In this document: in pieces, positions 25,584-36,224 of the stretch
Layout: the number at the start of each line of letters is the position of its first letter
How positions within the stretch are numbered: the first letter of the stretch is position 1
NCBI GenBank assembly: GCA_963815445.1
Contig: CAWFGV010000004.1
Location: forward strand, 434,001-498,000
DNA from: JANLYC01 sp963815445
GTDB lineage: Bacteria; Actinomycetota; Actinomycetes; Propionibacteriales; Nocardioidaceae
Length of the DNA stretch: 64,000 nt
Direction of reading: 5' to 3'
Notes under the pieces: generated by a model
What the model saw: only the letters and a program-made list of their open reading frames with translations
What the model was told of the DNA's origin: nothing
The model's database searches: none
Position numbers and translations under genes: made by a program

Positions 25584-26177
25584 TCAGCCGAGGTGGAACG
25601 ACCCGACCGCGCCAAGGCCGGTCAGGACCCCCAACGCTGTCAACGCTGCGCATGCCACGAGCGCCGACAGCACCCAGGTGCGCCGCCGGGATGCTCGGAC
25701 GAAACCGAGGCCGAGAGCGGCCCACAGCAGACCCTCGACGAGGAACCAGGGCTCATTGAGCAGCAGGTCCTGCAGATCGGCTGCGTGCCGGTCGAACGAC
25801 CGCCATACGCTCGCGGGAAGCTGCGTGGGCCGTACGCCGATCACGCTGAGCAGCCGCAGGGTGGTGTCGGTCAGCGCGTGCATGCAGCAGCCGACGGCCC
25901 CGACCCAGCCGATGGCGGGCAGCGCGCGGCGGAGCGGTGCGAGCCGGATCGCGACGAGTGGTAGCACGCCGGCCAGGACGATGATCGCCGCACCGACGGC
26001 GTTGACGGCGCGGAGCTGCGAGTCAGAGACCGGTCTGCCGATCATGCCGACGTCGCCACCTAGTGCGTAGTAGGCCCGATAGCCGGCGTACGCGAAGGAC
26101 CACGCGGCGAGGGGCAGAGCGGCCGTGGGTCCCCACACCCGCCAACGGGTCGCTGTAGTGACGCGGGTGTCGGCCAT
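25584..26177 (-). CDS. Multi-pass membrane protein, function unknown
   Basis: 197 residues with about five membrane helices (around 15-35, 55-80, 90-110, 140-160, 168-192). I recognise no named domain. Conserved-looking pieces are MHALTDTTLRLLSVIG, RRAADLQDLLLNEPWFLVEGLLWAALG (spelled here DRHAADLQDLLLNEPW) and GYRAYYALGGDVGMIG. The pattern resembles unnamed integral membrane proteins of actinobacteria. ATG 26177 has only a weak ribosome site (GGGACG). About 200 nt separate it from pstS, which has its own promoter. Confidence 0.6.
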   Translation of the reverse strand: MADTRVTTATRWRVWGPTAALPLAAWSFAYAGYRAYYALGGDVGMIGRPVSDSQLRAVNAVGAAIIVLAGVLPLVAIRLAPLRRALPAIGWVGAVGCCMHALTDTTLRLLSVIGVRPTQLPASVWRSFDRHAADLQDLLLNEPWFLVEGLLWAALGLGFVRASRRRTWVLSALVACAALTALGVLTGLGAVGSFHLG

Positions 26178-26364
26178 GATCGTCCCATTTTGCCGACATG
26201 TACCACGTCGCGAAAGTGGCTTTTGCTGCGGCCGGAGGGATCGAGTGCGGGCGCTGTTGTCGAATCGTTGTCAACGCGAACAACCTTCTTGCTGCGTCGC
26301 ACGTCTTGAGCAGATGACGGGCCGCACAAGGCCGGCCCACGACTGCTTCCTTTGGGGGATTGCC

Positions 26365-26763
26365 ATGAATGTTCGCCGCACTGCCGCTGCCGTTGTCGTC
26401 GGAGCCCTTGTTCCGCTGACCGGTGTGGTGGCCGCCGCCAGCTCCGACGCCGCCACCGTCGAGCACTACCGGATCAGCGTCCACGCCTCGGACAGCACGC
26501 CTGCCAGTGGTGAGCAGTTCGTCGTGCGTGGGACGTTCGGCACCACCTCCGCGGCGGCCAGCGACCGGCCGGTGAAGGTGCAGGCTTACCGGGACGGTGC
26601 CTGGCATCAGCTGACCGGGGCTCGCGTGATGACGAATGACGAGGGTGTCTACCGCTGCCGCGTCATCTTGTCGCAGACCGGGAAGCGTGTGCTGCGCGTC
26701 GTGGGCGTGGCTCCGGAGGGATCGCGGAACGCCTTCCACAAGTTCAGCGTGACGGTCGGCTGA
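26365..26763 (+). CDS. Small secreted protein with Ig-like fold
   Basis: 132 residues. Signal peptide (MNVRRTAAAVVVGALVPLTG, cleavage near ASSDAA, about residue 30), then about 100 residues of beta-strand sequence: YRISVHASDSTPASGEQFVVRGTFG, RPVKVQAYRDGAWHQLTG, GVYRCRVILSQTGKRVLRVVG. This is the layout of a single Ig/bacterial-surface domain such as those seen in actinobacterial exported proteins. GGGGG lies about 8 nt before ATG 26365. No partner gene is evident; the next feature is a palindromic repeat. Confidence 0.6.
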   Translation: MNVRRTAAAVVVGALVPLTGVVAAASSDAATVEHYRISVHASDSTPASGEQFVVRGTFGTTSAAASDRPVKVQAYRDGAWHQLTGARVMTNDEGVYRCRVILSQTGKRVLRVVGVAPEGSRNAFHKFSVTVG

Positions 26764-26805
26764 CGCGTTTGCCCGTCATACCGGCCGCTGAGACCGGTGG
26801 CCGTC

Positions 26806-26893
26806 CGTTTGCCTTGTGAACTAGGCAAGTACCCAGTGCAAGAGGCAGGTTTGCCTTGTAAACAAGCCACCTGGCTTGTTCACAAGGCAAACG
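26806..26893. repeat. Palindromic intergenic repeat, copy 2
   Basis: Outer 19-nt arms (CGTTTGCCTTGTGAACTAG against the 3' end) have one mismatch. An internal copy (TTGCCTTGTAAACAAGCC, from 26850) can pair with the same right arm, also with one mismatch, so two folds compete. It lies between the convergent secreted-protein and M3 peptidase genes and shares its words with 21269-21358. Confidence 0.8.
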
Positions 26894-26931
26894 CCTCCGG
26901 CCACCGGGAGGACGGCGGGCGAGCGGGGGAG

Positions 26932-28884
<1,953 letters not shown>

Positions 28885-28935
28885 CTCGCCATGCTAGTAG
28901 CGGCCGCGGGTCTCGACAGGCTCGGCCGGCACCGG

Positions 28936-30180
28936 CTAGAGAACGCGCCAGACCTGCTCGTTGACGACGGCGTTGGCTGCCAGGCCGGTTGCCTTCTTCA
29001 GGGCCACGACGGCAGCCGCCGTACGCCGTCCGAGCACTCCGGTGCGGTCGGCGTCCGGGAGCTTGAGCGCCACCTGCAGCGCGAAGACCGCCCGGCCAAC
29101 GCTGCCGCGGCGCAGGATGGTCTGGGCTGCGTTGGTGCGTCCCCACTGCTTGGCCTCGCGGGGTGTCCAGTCCGGTGCGGTCAGCCGCCGGGCGGACGGC
29201 ACGAGGCTTGCCCAGGTGGGCTTGTCGAGCGCTCCGGTCCGGGGCAGGTCATGGGCACCCTGGTAGCGAAGCACCGCGGCGCGTGTCGTCGCGCCGAACG
29301 TGCCGGTCACCGGTTGGTCCAACAGTCGTTGGCCTTTGCGCACCACGTCGCCCGCGCTGCCGAGCCACTGGAGCGGCAACCGCGAAAGCCGCGGAGACGT
29401 GACCGGTGCAGGACACGGGGTCACCCGCGGGGTGTCCGTCGGCGCCACGGCCGGTTGGCCGCGGAAGACCTGGCATGTGCCGTAGTCGGTGGCCCAGGCG
29501 TGACCGGTCCAGAACGACGTGTGAGCGCGGGCACCGTTCCACGACAGCGAGATGTGGATGTGGCTGGTGTGGGGATCGGCCCCGGTGTACCGCTGCCAGC
29601 TACCGCGATAGGCGGCCCACGACTTGTGGTTGTAGATCACGTACATGATGCCGAGACGTCGAGCCAGCTCGCCGGACTCTCCACTGGGCCCCGGCCCCGT
29701 GATCCACGCGAGGAAGTCCGCGGCGGCGCGCTTGTCGTCGCGGTTGTGCACGTTGAGCATCCAGTCCCAGGCGCGGCCGTCCTTGTGCTCCGACGTGCTG
29801 CCGGACGTGCACGCGCGGGGAGTGGCGGAGCTGCTGCCACCCCGGTCGTATGTCGACAGCGCGAGCGCCCGTAGCTTCACGATGCCGCGCGAGGGGACGG
29901 CGACACAGGCCTGCTGCATCTGGTAGCTCGCCGGCTCGTCCAAGGGGCCGCGCCACTGACGGGGAGGGGCCATGCCCTTCGGGTGACGCGGAAAGGTCAC
30001 CGGCGGCCGCAGCGACGAGGTCGTGGTGCCGCTGGTCGTCTCGTGCGGGCCGGTCGCACCGGCTGCGGTGGACACGGCTGGTGCGAGGGCGACGAGCAGG
30101 GTTGCGGCGACGCCGATCGTGGCGACGCGGGCTGCGCTGGAAATGGAGCTGGGAGTGGAGCTGGACGTGGTGCTGGACAT
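28936..30180 (-). CDS. Secreted peptidoglycan-binding protein with ARB_07466-like domain
   Basis: 414 residues. A Ser/Thr-rich stretch precedes the hydrophobic core of a signal peptide (VATIGVAATLLVALAPAVSTAAG). Residues about 80-230 match the ARB_07466-type domain: KDGRAWDWMLNV, MYVIYNHKSW, PHTSHIHISLSWNG, whose His/Asp residues resemble a D,D-peptidase-like metal site. Two peptidoglycan-binding repeats follow (VRKGQRLLDQPVTGTFG; VGRAVFALQVALKL). It likely cuts or binds cell wall. ATG 30180 has AAGGCAG 8 nt upstream; GTG 30195 in the same frame is an alternative. Confidence 0.78.
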   Translation of the reverse strand: MSSTTSSSTPSSISSAARVATIGVAATLLVALAPAVSTAAGATGPHETTSGTTTSSLRPPVTFPRHPKGMAPPRQWRGPLDEPASYQMQQACVAVPSRGIVKLRALALSTYDRGGSSSATPRACTSGSTSEHKDGRAWDWMLNVHNRDDKRAAADFLAWITGPGPSGESGELARRLGIMYVIYNHKSWAAYRGSWQRYTGADPHTSHIHISLSWNGARAHTSFWTGHAWATDYGTCQVFRGQPAVAPTDTPRVTPCPAPVTSPRLSRLPLQWLGSAGDVVRKGQRLLDQPVTGTFGATTRAAVLRYQGAHDLPRTGALDKPTWASLVPSARRLTAPDWTPREAKQWGRTNAAQTILRRGSVGRAVFALQVALKLPDADRTGVLGRRTAAAVVALKKATGLAANAVVNEQVWRVL

Positions 30181-30195
30181 CGGGACTGCCTTCAC

Positions 30196-30500
30196 GTGGG
30201 ATCACAGGAATATTGCGGTAAGCAATGAACCTAATACGCTGAGTGACGAAAATTCGCTGCCCCTCGGTCCCGGTCGGCCGAACGGCCGAGGGTGAGACGA
30301 CCCGAACGGAGGACCTGTCGCTGATCACCAGCAACCAACCTTGCGGCGCCGCGACCGTCAGCACACCGCGGCGTTCTACCAGGGGAAACGTCAACGCTGT
30401 GTGGGCGGCCGGTTACAGAATGTCGAACAACGCGGCGTGGGGTGGGGAGGAACTGCCCGCGTGTCTGACCGGGCGCCGGATGCTTTGACATAGTCGGTGC
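30196..30500. other. Divergent intergenic region
   Basis: About 300 nt between the wall-binding protein and the diguanylate cyclase. The half near the minus-strand gene is AT-richer (TTACCGCAATATTCC) and probably carries its promoter. A hairpin CGGCCG-AA-CGGCCG sits at 30275-30288 with CCCTCGG to its left. I checked for a ydaO-type c-di-AMP riboswitch and could not make one fit. Confidence 0.4.
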
Positions 30501-31490
30501 GTGACGACGGGACTACCAGCTGATCCGCTCGCCTCGGCCGGGACCTTCTCCCGGGCGGGCACGGATCTGTTCCGCCGCGCATCCGAACGCGTCGTGGCCG
30601 ACCTCGGACGCCGTACGACGGGGATCACGACCGGCATGACCTGGTCGGTGTCCCGTGTCGAGTCCGGTCACCAGGTGCACCTGCACGTCAACGGTGACCT
30701 GATCGCCGCCGGCGAGACGTTGCCCTGGGGCGACAGCCTGTGCCGCCGCATGGTCGAAGGCGGACCCGCCATCGTGGCGGACACACTCACCGACCCGGTG
30801 TACGCCGACCACCCGGCGGCCGGGAGGTTCCGCGGCTTCGCCGGCATGCCGATTCGCGGCGACGACGGCTCGACCTTCGGCATGCTCTGCGGCGTCACCT
30901 CCGAGCCGTTCAGCGGTGACCTCGGAATCGACGAGGCCGAGCTCGAGCTGTTGACGGGGCTGCTGGCAGATGTCCTCGACGGTGCCCGGCTGAGTGACTC
31001 CGCTCATGCGGCGGAGCGGTCGGCGCTCGTGCTGGCGCAGACCGACCACCTCACAGGTCTGGTCAACCGGCGCGGCTGGGACCTCGCGATCGAGCAGGCA
31101 CGCGAGAGCCTCGAGAGCTATGGCGACCACATGTCCGTGGTCATCGTCGACCTCGATGACTTCAAGGCGGTCAACGACCGGGAGGGCCATCAAGCCGGCG
31201 ACGAGCAGCTTCGGCTCGCCGGCCGCATCCTCACGGGCTTGGTCCGCCGCGACGACGTGGTCGCCCGCATCGGCGGTGACGAGTTCGGGGTGCTGCTCGT
31301 CAGCTGCTCCGAGACCGAGGCAGACCACCGGGAGGCGGACATCTTCGACGGGCTGAACGTCCAGAGCGTCGCAGCTTCGACCGGTCACGCGACCGCGACG
31401 ACCGCCGCGGAGTTCGAGACGCTCGTCGCGAGGGCAGACCAGGCGATGTATCGCGCCAAGACCGCCAGTCGGGGTGCTGTCGCGCGCTGA
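30501..31490 (+). CDS. GAF-GGDEF diguanylate cyclase
   Basis: 329 residues. An N-terminal GAF-like sensor (about 15-165; GDSLCRRMVEGGPAIVADTL, FAGMPIRGDDGSTFGMLCG) is followed by a GGDEF domain (about 170-325) with TDHLTGLVNRRGWD, VIVDLDDFKAVND, GHQAGDEQLRLAG and the intact active-site loop RIGGDEFG. It should make cyclic di-GMP in response to a bound ligand. No RxxD inhibitory site stands out just before the loop (VRRDDVVARIGGDEF has R-x-x-D offset). GTG 30501 has CATAGT 6 nt upstream. Confidence 0.9.
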   Translation: MTTGLPADPLASAGTFSRAGTDLFRRASERVVADLGRRTTGITTGMTWSVSRVESGHQVHLHVNGDLIAAGETLPWGDSLCRRMVEGGPAIVADTLTDPVYADHPAAGRFRGFAGMPIRGDDGSTFGMLCGVTSEPFSGDLGIDEAELELLTGLLADVLDGARLSDSAHAAERSALVLAQTDHLTGLVNRRGWDLAIEQARESLESYGDHMSVVIVDLDDFKAVNDREGHQAGDEQLRLAGRILTGLVRRDDVVARIGGDEFGVLLVSCSETEADHREADIFDGLNVQSVAASTGHATATTAAEFETLVARADQAMYRAKTASRGAVAR

Positions 31491-31500
31491 GCCGACCCAG

Positions 31501-31558
31501 GACACCATCGGGTCCGTAGCCGGAGCACTGAGCTGACACTCCGGGGGAGGATGGTGTC
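31501..31558. promoter_or_regulatory. Nested inverted repeat ending at the lipase start codon
   Basis: Arms GACACCATC (31501-31509) and GATGGTGTC (31550-31558) are perfect; inside them CCGGAG (31520-31525) pairs with CTCCGG (31539-31544). The right outer arm touches GTG 31559 and the ribosome site GGGGGAGG lies between the arms, so an RNA fold could hold back translation. Confidence 0.5.
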
Positions 31559-32359
31559 GTGCTGGATGCCCTGTCGCCCGCCCGTCGCCGCTTCGCGCTC
31601 GCGGTGGTGGCGCTGGTGGCGGTCGCGGTGGTCGTCGCCGTCGTCCTGTGGGTGCGCTCACGGCCGGCCCAGGTGACGCCGGTCGACCAGGGCAGGCCAG
31701 GTCCGGTGCTGCTCGTTCCCGGGTACGGCGGCTCGACGGCTTCGCTGGACGGGCTCGCGGCCGCCTTTCGGAAGGCCGGACGTGACGTCTCCGTGGTTCC
31801 GCTGCCAGGTGACGGCACCGGCGACCTCCAGCAGCAGGCGCAGGTGCTCGGTGATGCGGCGCGCGCGGCGGCCCGCCGGACCGGCGCTGCCTCCGTCGAC
31901 GTCGTCGGCTACTCCGCCGGCGGGGTGGTCGCCCGGCTGTGGGTCCGCGATCACGGAGGGGGCGACCTCGCGCGGCGCGTCGTGACGCTCGGGTCGCCTC
32001 AGCACGGCACCGACGTCGCCGCCCTCGCGTCGGATCTCACCTCCGGATCTTGCCCGGTCGCGTGCCGGCAGCTGGCCACCGACAGCGACCTGCTGCGCCT
32101 CCTGAACGCCGGTGACGAGACCCCGGCCGGGCCCGCTTGGGTCTCCATCTGGACCACGGGAGACAAGACCGTCGTACCGCCGGAGTCGGCATCGCTGGCT
32201 GGTGCGCTGGACTTCTCGGTCCAGTCCGTGTGCCCGTCTATGGACATCAGCCACGGCGAGCTGCCGCGCAATCCCACGGTCATCGCGATGACGATCGACG
32301 TCCTCGGCGCCGCCGCACCGGTCCTGCCGGGGGCCGGCGTCTGTTCGCTCAGTCCTTGA
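31559..32359 (+). CDS. Secreted or membrane-anchored lipase-like alpha/beta hydrolase
   Basis: 266 residues. One N-terminal helix (about 10-32) acts as signal anchor. The hydrolase part has the oxyanion strand LLVPGYGGST, nucleophile elbow GYSAGG (Ser), and LGSPQHGTDVAALAS, which is the class 2 lipase/LipA-like pattern; the final His is likely in DISHGELP. It should hydrolyse esters or acylglycerols outside the membrane. A ribosome site GGGGGAGG is about 9 nt before GTG 31559. The last 11 nt overlap the convergent permease gene. Confidence 0.82.
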   Translation: MLDALSPARRRFALAVVALVAVAVVVAVVLWVRSRPAQVTPVDQGRPGPVLLVPGYGGSTASLDGLAAAFRKAGRDVSVVPLPGDGTGDLQQQAQVLGDAARAAARRTGAASVDVVGYSAGGVVARLWVRDHGGGDLARRVVTLGSPQHGTDVAALASDLTSGSCPVACRQLATDSDLLRLLNAGDETPAGPAWVSIWTTGDKTVVPPESASLAGALDFSVQSVCPSMDISHGELPRNPTVIAMTIDVLGAAAPVLPGAGVCSLSP

Positions 32360-33161
32360 TGTCCTTCGTGGTGAAGTTGGCCCAGCCGGCCGCGAGGAAC
32401 ACCGCGACGTAGATGAGTTGCAGGCCTGTCCCCCGGGTGACGTTGCGCCACAGGATGGGATCGCGGAACAGGTCGACGAACGACAGCCAGTAGCGGGTCG
32501 GAAGATACGGATACAGCGCGGTCGCCGCATCCAGGGTGAGGAGCAGGGTCGAGGCGATGAGGATGCCGATCGTGCCCAGCGCCGCCGCGAGCGGCGTCTC
32601 GACCACGGTCGAGAGGAAGAGGGCGATCGCGGCGACGCCCAGCATCGACAGCATCGCGTAAGCCAACGCTATGCCGGTGCGCACGATGACCTGCTGCGTC
32701 GTGAGTGAGCTTCCCGAGACGCTGACGGTCGCCGCACCCTGCTGGTCGCCGAGCAGCAACACCCCGAGGATGTATGCCGTGACAGCGACCACCAGCACGG
32801 TCAGAACCACGAATGTCATGATCGAGACCAGCTTCGCCACCAGCAGCCGCGAGCGCCCAACCGGTCGGATCAGCACATAGCGGAGCGTCCCCGCCTGCGC
32901 TTCACCGGCGATGGACTCACCGGCGACGACCGCGACAGCGGCGGGCAGGAAAAGGGGCAGCACGATCGCGACCGCAGCCAGCGGGTAGAGCGTCCCGTCG
33001 GTCAGCACCGCGGACAGGAACGCCGGACCCGTGCCGGGACGGGGGCCGAGGTTGGTGATCGACAGCAGCACCGCCACCAGCGAGGGCAGAGCGTCGATAA
33101 GGGCGATGGTGATCCAGGTCCGGCGACTGCGGAGCAGCTTGCGGACCTCGACGCCGATCAT
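32349..33161 (-). CDS. ABC-2 type transporter permease
   Basis: 270 residues with six membrane helices. N-terminal VEVRKLLRSRRTWITIA, then GESIAGEAQAGTLRYVLIRPVGRSRLLVAK (the conserved cytosolic loop of ABC-2 permeases). Works with the ATPase encoded just upstream, whose stop overlaps this start by 4 nt. Type fits BcrB/NatB-like exporters of peptides, lipids or antibiotics; the cargo is unknown. Convergent overlap with the lipase by 11 nt. Confidence 0.88.
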   Translation of the reverse strand: MIGVEVRKLLRSRRTWITIALIDALPSLVAVLLSITNLGPRPGTGPAFLSAVLTDGTLYPLAAVAIVLPLFLPAAVAVVAGESIAGEAQAGTLRYVLIRPVGRSRLLVAKLVSIMTFVVLTVLVVAVTAYILGVLLLGDQQGAATVSVSGSSLTTQQVIVRTGIALAYAMLSMLGVAAIALFLSTVVETPLAAALGTIGILIASTLLLTLDAATALYPYLPTRYWLSFVDLFRDPILWRNVTRGTGLQLIYVAVFLAAGWANFTTKDIKD

Positions 33162-34066
33162 CTGCGCCCGATCCGGTCCGAGCCGGGCTCGGTAGCGGCC
33201 AGGACCACGTCCTCGAGCGTATGGCGTTCGGGCCCGAGCTCCATCACCCGTACACCGTCAGCGACGAGCCTGGCATTGAGGCCGGCGGGGTCGTCGACCC
33301 GGATCAGCAGCGTCTCCGCGTCGTAGTGCTCGACCTGACCGTCCAGCATCGTGCGGACGCGGGCCACGTCGGGCGTGCGCACGAACAACCTGCCGGTCGG
33401 CTGTCGGAGCACAGCGAGGTCTTCCTGGATGACGAGTCGACCCCGGTCCAGAACCCCCACCCGCGTACACAGCTGCTCGACCTCGGCCAGCAGGTGGCTG
33501 GACAGGAAGATCGTGGTGCCGGCCGCGTGCAGGGTCAGCAGCAGGTGGCGGATCTCGCGGATGCCCTGCGGGTCGAGCCCGTTCGTGGGCTCGTCGAGGA
33601 CGAGCAGGCGCGGCCGACGCAGCAGTGCACCCGCAAGACCCAGTCGTTGCCGCATGCCCAGCGAGTACGCCTTGACCGGCCGCGCGTCGACGCCGCCGAG
33701 GCCGACCTCTTCGAGCGCATCCTCGATGCGTCCCGCTCTCGTCCGGCGCAGTCCGCCCGGACCCATCGCGTCGAACAGCGACAGGTTGGCGCGACCCGAC
33801 AGATGCGCGTATGCCGCCGGACCCTCGACCAGCGCGCCGACATGCGGCAACACGGTCGCCGCCGACTTCGGCATCGGCTCGTCGAACAGGTGGATGTCTC
33901 CGGATGTCGCGAGCACCAGCCCCAGCAGCATCCGGACGGTCGTGGTCTTGCCGGAACCGTTGGCCCCGAGGAAGCCGTAGATGTCGCCCTCGCGGACGTC
34001 GAGGTCCAGCTCGTCGACCGCGAGGATCGGGCCGAACCGCTTCGTCAGCGCGCGGGTGGTGATCAC
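33158..34066 (-). CDS. ABC-2 type transporter ATP-binding protein
   Basis: 302 residues. Walker A GANGSGKTT, signature YSLGMRQRLGLAGAL, Walker B LLVLDEPTNGLDP, switch HLLAEVEQ region. The C-terminal extension (about 220-302) is typical of BcrA/CcmA drug or peptide exporters. GTG 34066 overlaps the upstream gene's stop by 4 nt, and its own stop overlaps the permease start, so three genes are translated as a coupled unit. Confidence 0.93.
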   Translation of the reverse strand: MITTRALTKRFGPILAVDELDLDVREGDIYGFLGANGSGKTTTVRMLLGLVLATSGDIHLFDEPMPKSAATVLPHVGALVEGPAAYAHLSGRANLSLFDAMGPGGLRRTRAGRIEDALEEVGLGGVDARPVKAYSLGMRQRLGLAGALLRRPRLLVLDEPTNGLDPQGIREIRHLLLTLHAAGTTIFLSSHLLAEVEQLCTRVGVLDRGRLVIQEDLAVLRQPTGRLFVRTPDVARVRTMLDGQVEHYDAETLLIRVDDPAGLNARLVADGVRVMELGPERHTLEDVVLAATEPGSDRIGRR

Positions 34067-35166
34067 GGCGGCACCGGGAGGCTGCGAGTGCCGCCGTCGA
34101 TCTCGTGGGCCGCCGTGGTCAGGGTGGCTTCGGTCACGGTGCCGGCGAGCAGCCAGCCGCCGTCGAAGTTCTCGTGCTGGGTGAGAAGCACGCTGAGCGG
34201 ACCGACGGAGAAGATGTCACCCTCCTCGACCAGTCGTACGCCCGGCGTCTTCTCCAGCTGGATACGCAGCGGCTCGGAAGCCCGGTCCCACAACGGAATC
34301 GCGATCAGCTGGGTGACTCCGGCGCCGTACACGCCGACGGCTCTCAGCCGCGCATCGCCGGACTGCGAGAGCCCGGCAAGTATGTGGGGTGGTGCGACCG
34401 GGGCGTAGTGGTTGGCGGCGTCGGCGATGTCGACGATGCCGTCGTAGGACACGCGAGCTCCGGTGGGAGCAGCGAACGCCGTGGTCGTCGCGGCGGGCGT
34501 GGCCGAGGAGAAGGACATGAACTCGGACGTGAACGACGCCGACGTCGAGGCAACCGCGAAGACCTCGACCCGCAACGGAACGCCGGTGGACGGATCAGCC
34601 CAGATGTCGACGTGATCGATGCTCGACTGTGGCGCCGCGGGTGACAGGCGCAGCCCCGGTGCGTCACGGCCGGCCACCCGGCGAGCCGCAAGTCGGCTGA
34701 GCTCTGACGGGTCGACGTCCCGGAGCAGGCGACGGGTCAGCTCAGGAGGCAGCAGGTCAGCGGTGCGCGGCAGCCGCATCGCCGGATCTCGGCTGATCGT
34801 CACAGCGGACTTCTCGTAGTCCCACTCCGTCGTCCGGGTGCTGTGATGAACCAGGTCGCTCTCCCCCGAGGACAGAACCTTGTTCACGCGCCAGTCGCTT
34901 GCGCTGCGCCACCACACCCGCATCCGGGTCCGTTCACCGAGCAGGCTGCCGATGTCGGTGAAACGGTCAGCGACCGGAAGCTGCAGTGTGCCCAGAGTCT
35001 CGGCGTACCCCGAATAGGCGTGGCCCTGTGAGCTCTGGATGCGCTGGAACAGGGCCGGAGCGGTGATGGCACTGTCGGCGACGGGGATCGCTCGTACGCC
35101 GAGCGGGACGCCGATCAGCAACGCGACGCCGATGGCGACAAGCCACCATCGACGGGCTGGGGTCAT
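34063..35166 (-). CDS. Membrane-anchored LolA/RseB-like protein of an ABC exporter operon
   Basis: 367 residues. An N-terminal helix (VAIGVALLIGVPLGVRA) anchors an extracellular part that begins with SSQGHAYSGYAETLGTLQLP and continues in beta-rich sequence (VWWRSASDWRVNKV, WDYEKSAVTISRD), resembling the LolA/RseB lipid-binding fold used in sigma-factor regulators and lipoprotein sorting. As first gene of the ABC trio it may bind the exporter's cargo or sense its effects. ATG 35166 has TACGCT 5 nt upstream, so the operon transcript is probably leaderless. Confidence 0.72.
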   Translation of the reverse strand: MTPARRWWLVAIGVALLIGVPLGVRAIPVADSAITAPALFQRIQSSQGHAYSGYAETLGTLQLPVADRFTDIGSLLGERTRMRVWWRSASDWRVNKVLSSGESDLVHHSTRTTEWDYEKSAVTISRDPAMRLPRTADLLPPELTRRLLRDVDPSELSRLAARRVAGRDAPGLRLSPAAPQSSIDHVDIWADPSTGVPLRVEVFAVASTSASFTSEFMSFSSATPAATTTAFAAPTGARVSYDGIVDIADAANHYAPVAPPHILAGLSQSGDARLRAVGVYGAGVTQLIAIPLWDRASEPLRIQLEKTPGVRLVEEGDIFSVGPLSVLLTQHENFDGGWLLAGTVTEATLTTAAHEIDGGTRSLPVPP

Positions 35167-35244
35167 ACCTCAGCGTACGTCCGTGCGGGGCGGCCTCCAA
35201 CGTGTACGGATGGGCAGTAGCTCCACCCGCTCACAGTCCTCGGA

Positions 35245-35460
35245 TCACTTCGACGGTTGCGGCGTCTTGCACTCGATCTTCGGGTTCACACCGACGTAGT
35301 TGAGGGGACCGGCGATGATCGTCAGCGCGGTGTCGCCGAAGGATTTGCAGTTGACGTCGCGGTCGCTGCCGAAGTAACCCCGCTGGAAGGCCGCGAGCAG
35401 CCCGATCACCAGCCAGACCACGACGATCAGACTGACCAAACCACTGGCTCTCGACCTCAT
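35245..35460 (-). CDS. Small single-pass membrane protein
   Basis: 71 residues: MRSRASGLVSLIVVVWLVIG starts a single helix (about 8-27), then an exported part with two Cys (DRDVNCKSFGD, KIECKTPQPSK) that may form a disulfide. The C-terminus GPLNYVGVNPKI is highly conserved-looking; similar proteins occur in many actinobacteria without function. AGGAGG lies 5 nt before ATG 35460, fixing the start. Confidence 0.7.
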   Translation of the reverse strand: MRSRASGLVSLIVVVWLVIGLLAAFQRGYFGSDRDVNCKSFGDTALTIIAGPLNYVGVNPKIECKTPQPSK

Positions 35461-35585
35461 GTTGCCTCCTGTGGCCTCCGGAGCGGAGGCACCTCGGTGC
35501 GTGTGCCGCGGCGGTCTCCAGTCGCGGCTGCGCCACACCCTACGACACCTGGCGGCACGCGCAAGTCGAGCCGTATGCTCCGCCG

Positions 35586-36224
35586 ATGGACCTCACGAAG
35601 CTGACGCGGCTGCCCGAGCTGGGCTCGCAGGACCGGACCGTGTTGGACGCGCTGCTGGACGAGGCGCTGGTCTGTCATGTCGGTCTGGTCGTCGAGGGTC
35701 ACCCGGTGGTGATCCCGACCGCGATCGCCCGTGACGGGGACCGGGTCCTTCTGCACGGGTCCACGGGCTCGGGCTGGATGCGCGGGGTCGCGGCCGGTGG
35801 ACCGGTCTCGGTGGCTGTGACGATGCTGGACGGTCTGGTCGTCGCGCGCTCAGCGTTCGAGTCGTCCATGCTCTACCGCAGTGCGGTGATCTTCGGTAGC
35901 TGCTCGGTCCTGGAGGGGGACGAGAAGCGCCGGGCCCTGGACGTGCTGACGAACGCCCTGATCCCGGGGCGCGTCTCCGAGGTCCGCGAGCCGACGCAGA
36001 AGGAGCTCGCGGCCACGGTGGTGCTCGCGCTGCCGCTCGAGCGGTGGTCGTTGAAGATCTCCGACGGTTGGCCCGAGGACCCGCCCGAAGACGTCGAGGG
36101 TCCCGCCTGGGCAGGCGTGGTTCCGCAGCAGACGTCGTACGCCGAGCCCCGACCAGCCCCCGACCTCCGCGCCGGCATCGAGATACCACCGTCGCTGCGG
36201 CGCGCAGGTCCTAGTCGTTCCTGA
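35586..36224 (+). CDS. Pyridoxamine 5'-phosphate oxidase-like FMN-binding protein
   Basis: 212 residues, a split-barrel flavin-binding fold: LDALLDEALVCHVGLVVEGHPVVIPTAIARDGDRVLLHGS and a second half with YRSAVIFGSCSVLEGDEKRRALDVLT. This is the subgroup of general flavin or heme-binding proteins near MSMEG-type F420/FMN reductases rather than PdxH. TATGCT, 6 nt, then ATG 35586 marks a leaderless start. The C-terminus overlaps the convergent SDR gene by 14 nt. Confidence 0.83.
   Translation: MDLTKLTRLPELGSQDRTVLDALLDEALVCHVGLVVEGHPVVIPTAIARDGDRVLLHGSTGSGWMRGVAAGGPVSVAVTMLDGLVVARSAFESSMLYRSAVIFGSCSVLEGDEKRRALDVLTNALIPGRVSEVREPTQKELAATVVLALPLERWSLKISDGWPEDPPEDVEGPAWAGVVPQQTSYAEPRPAPDLRAGIEIPPSLRRAGPSRS

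Noticed and set aside
30196..30500. ydaO-type c-di-AMP riboswitch before the wall-binding protein gene
   Set aside because: The conserved motifs of that aptamer could not be placed; only a simple hairpin is present.
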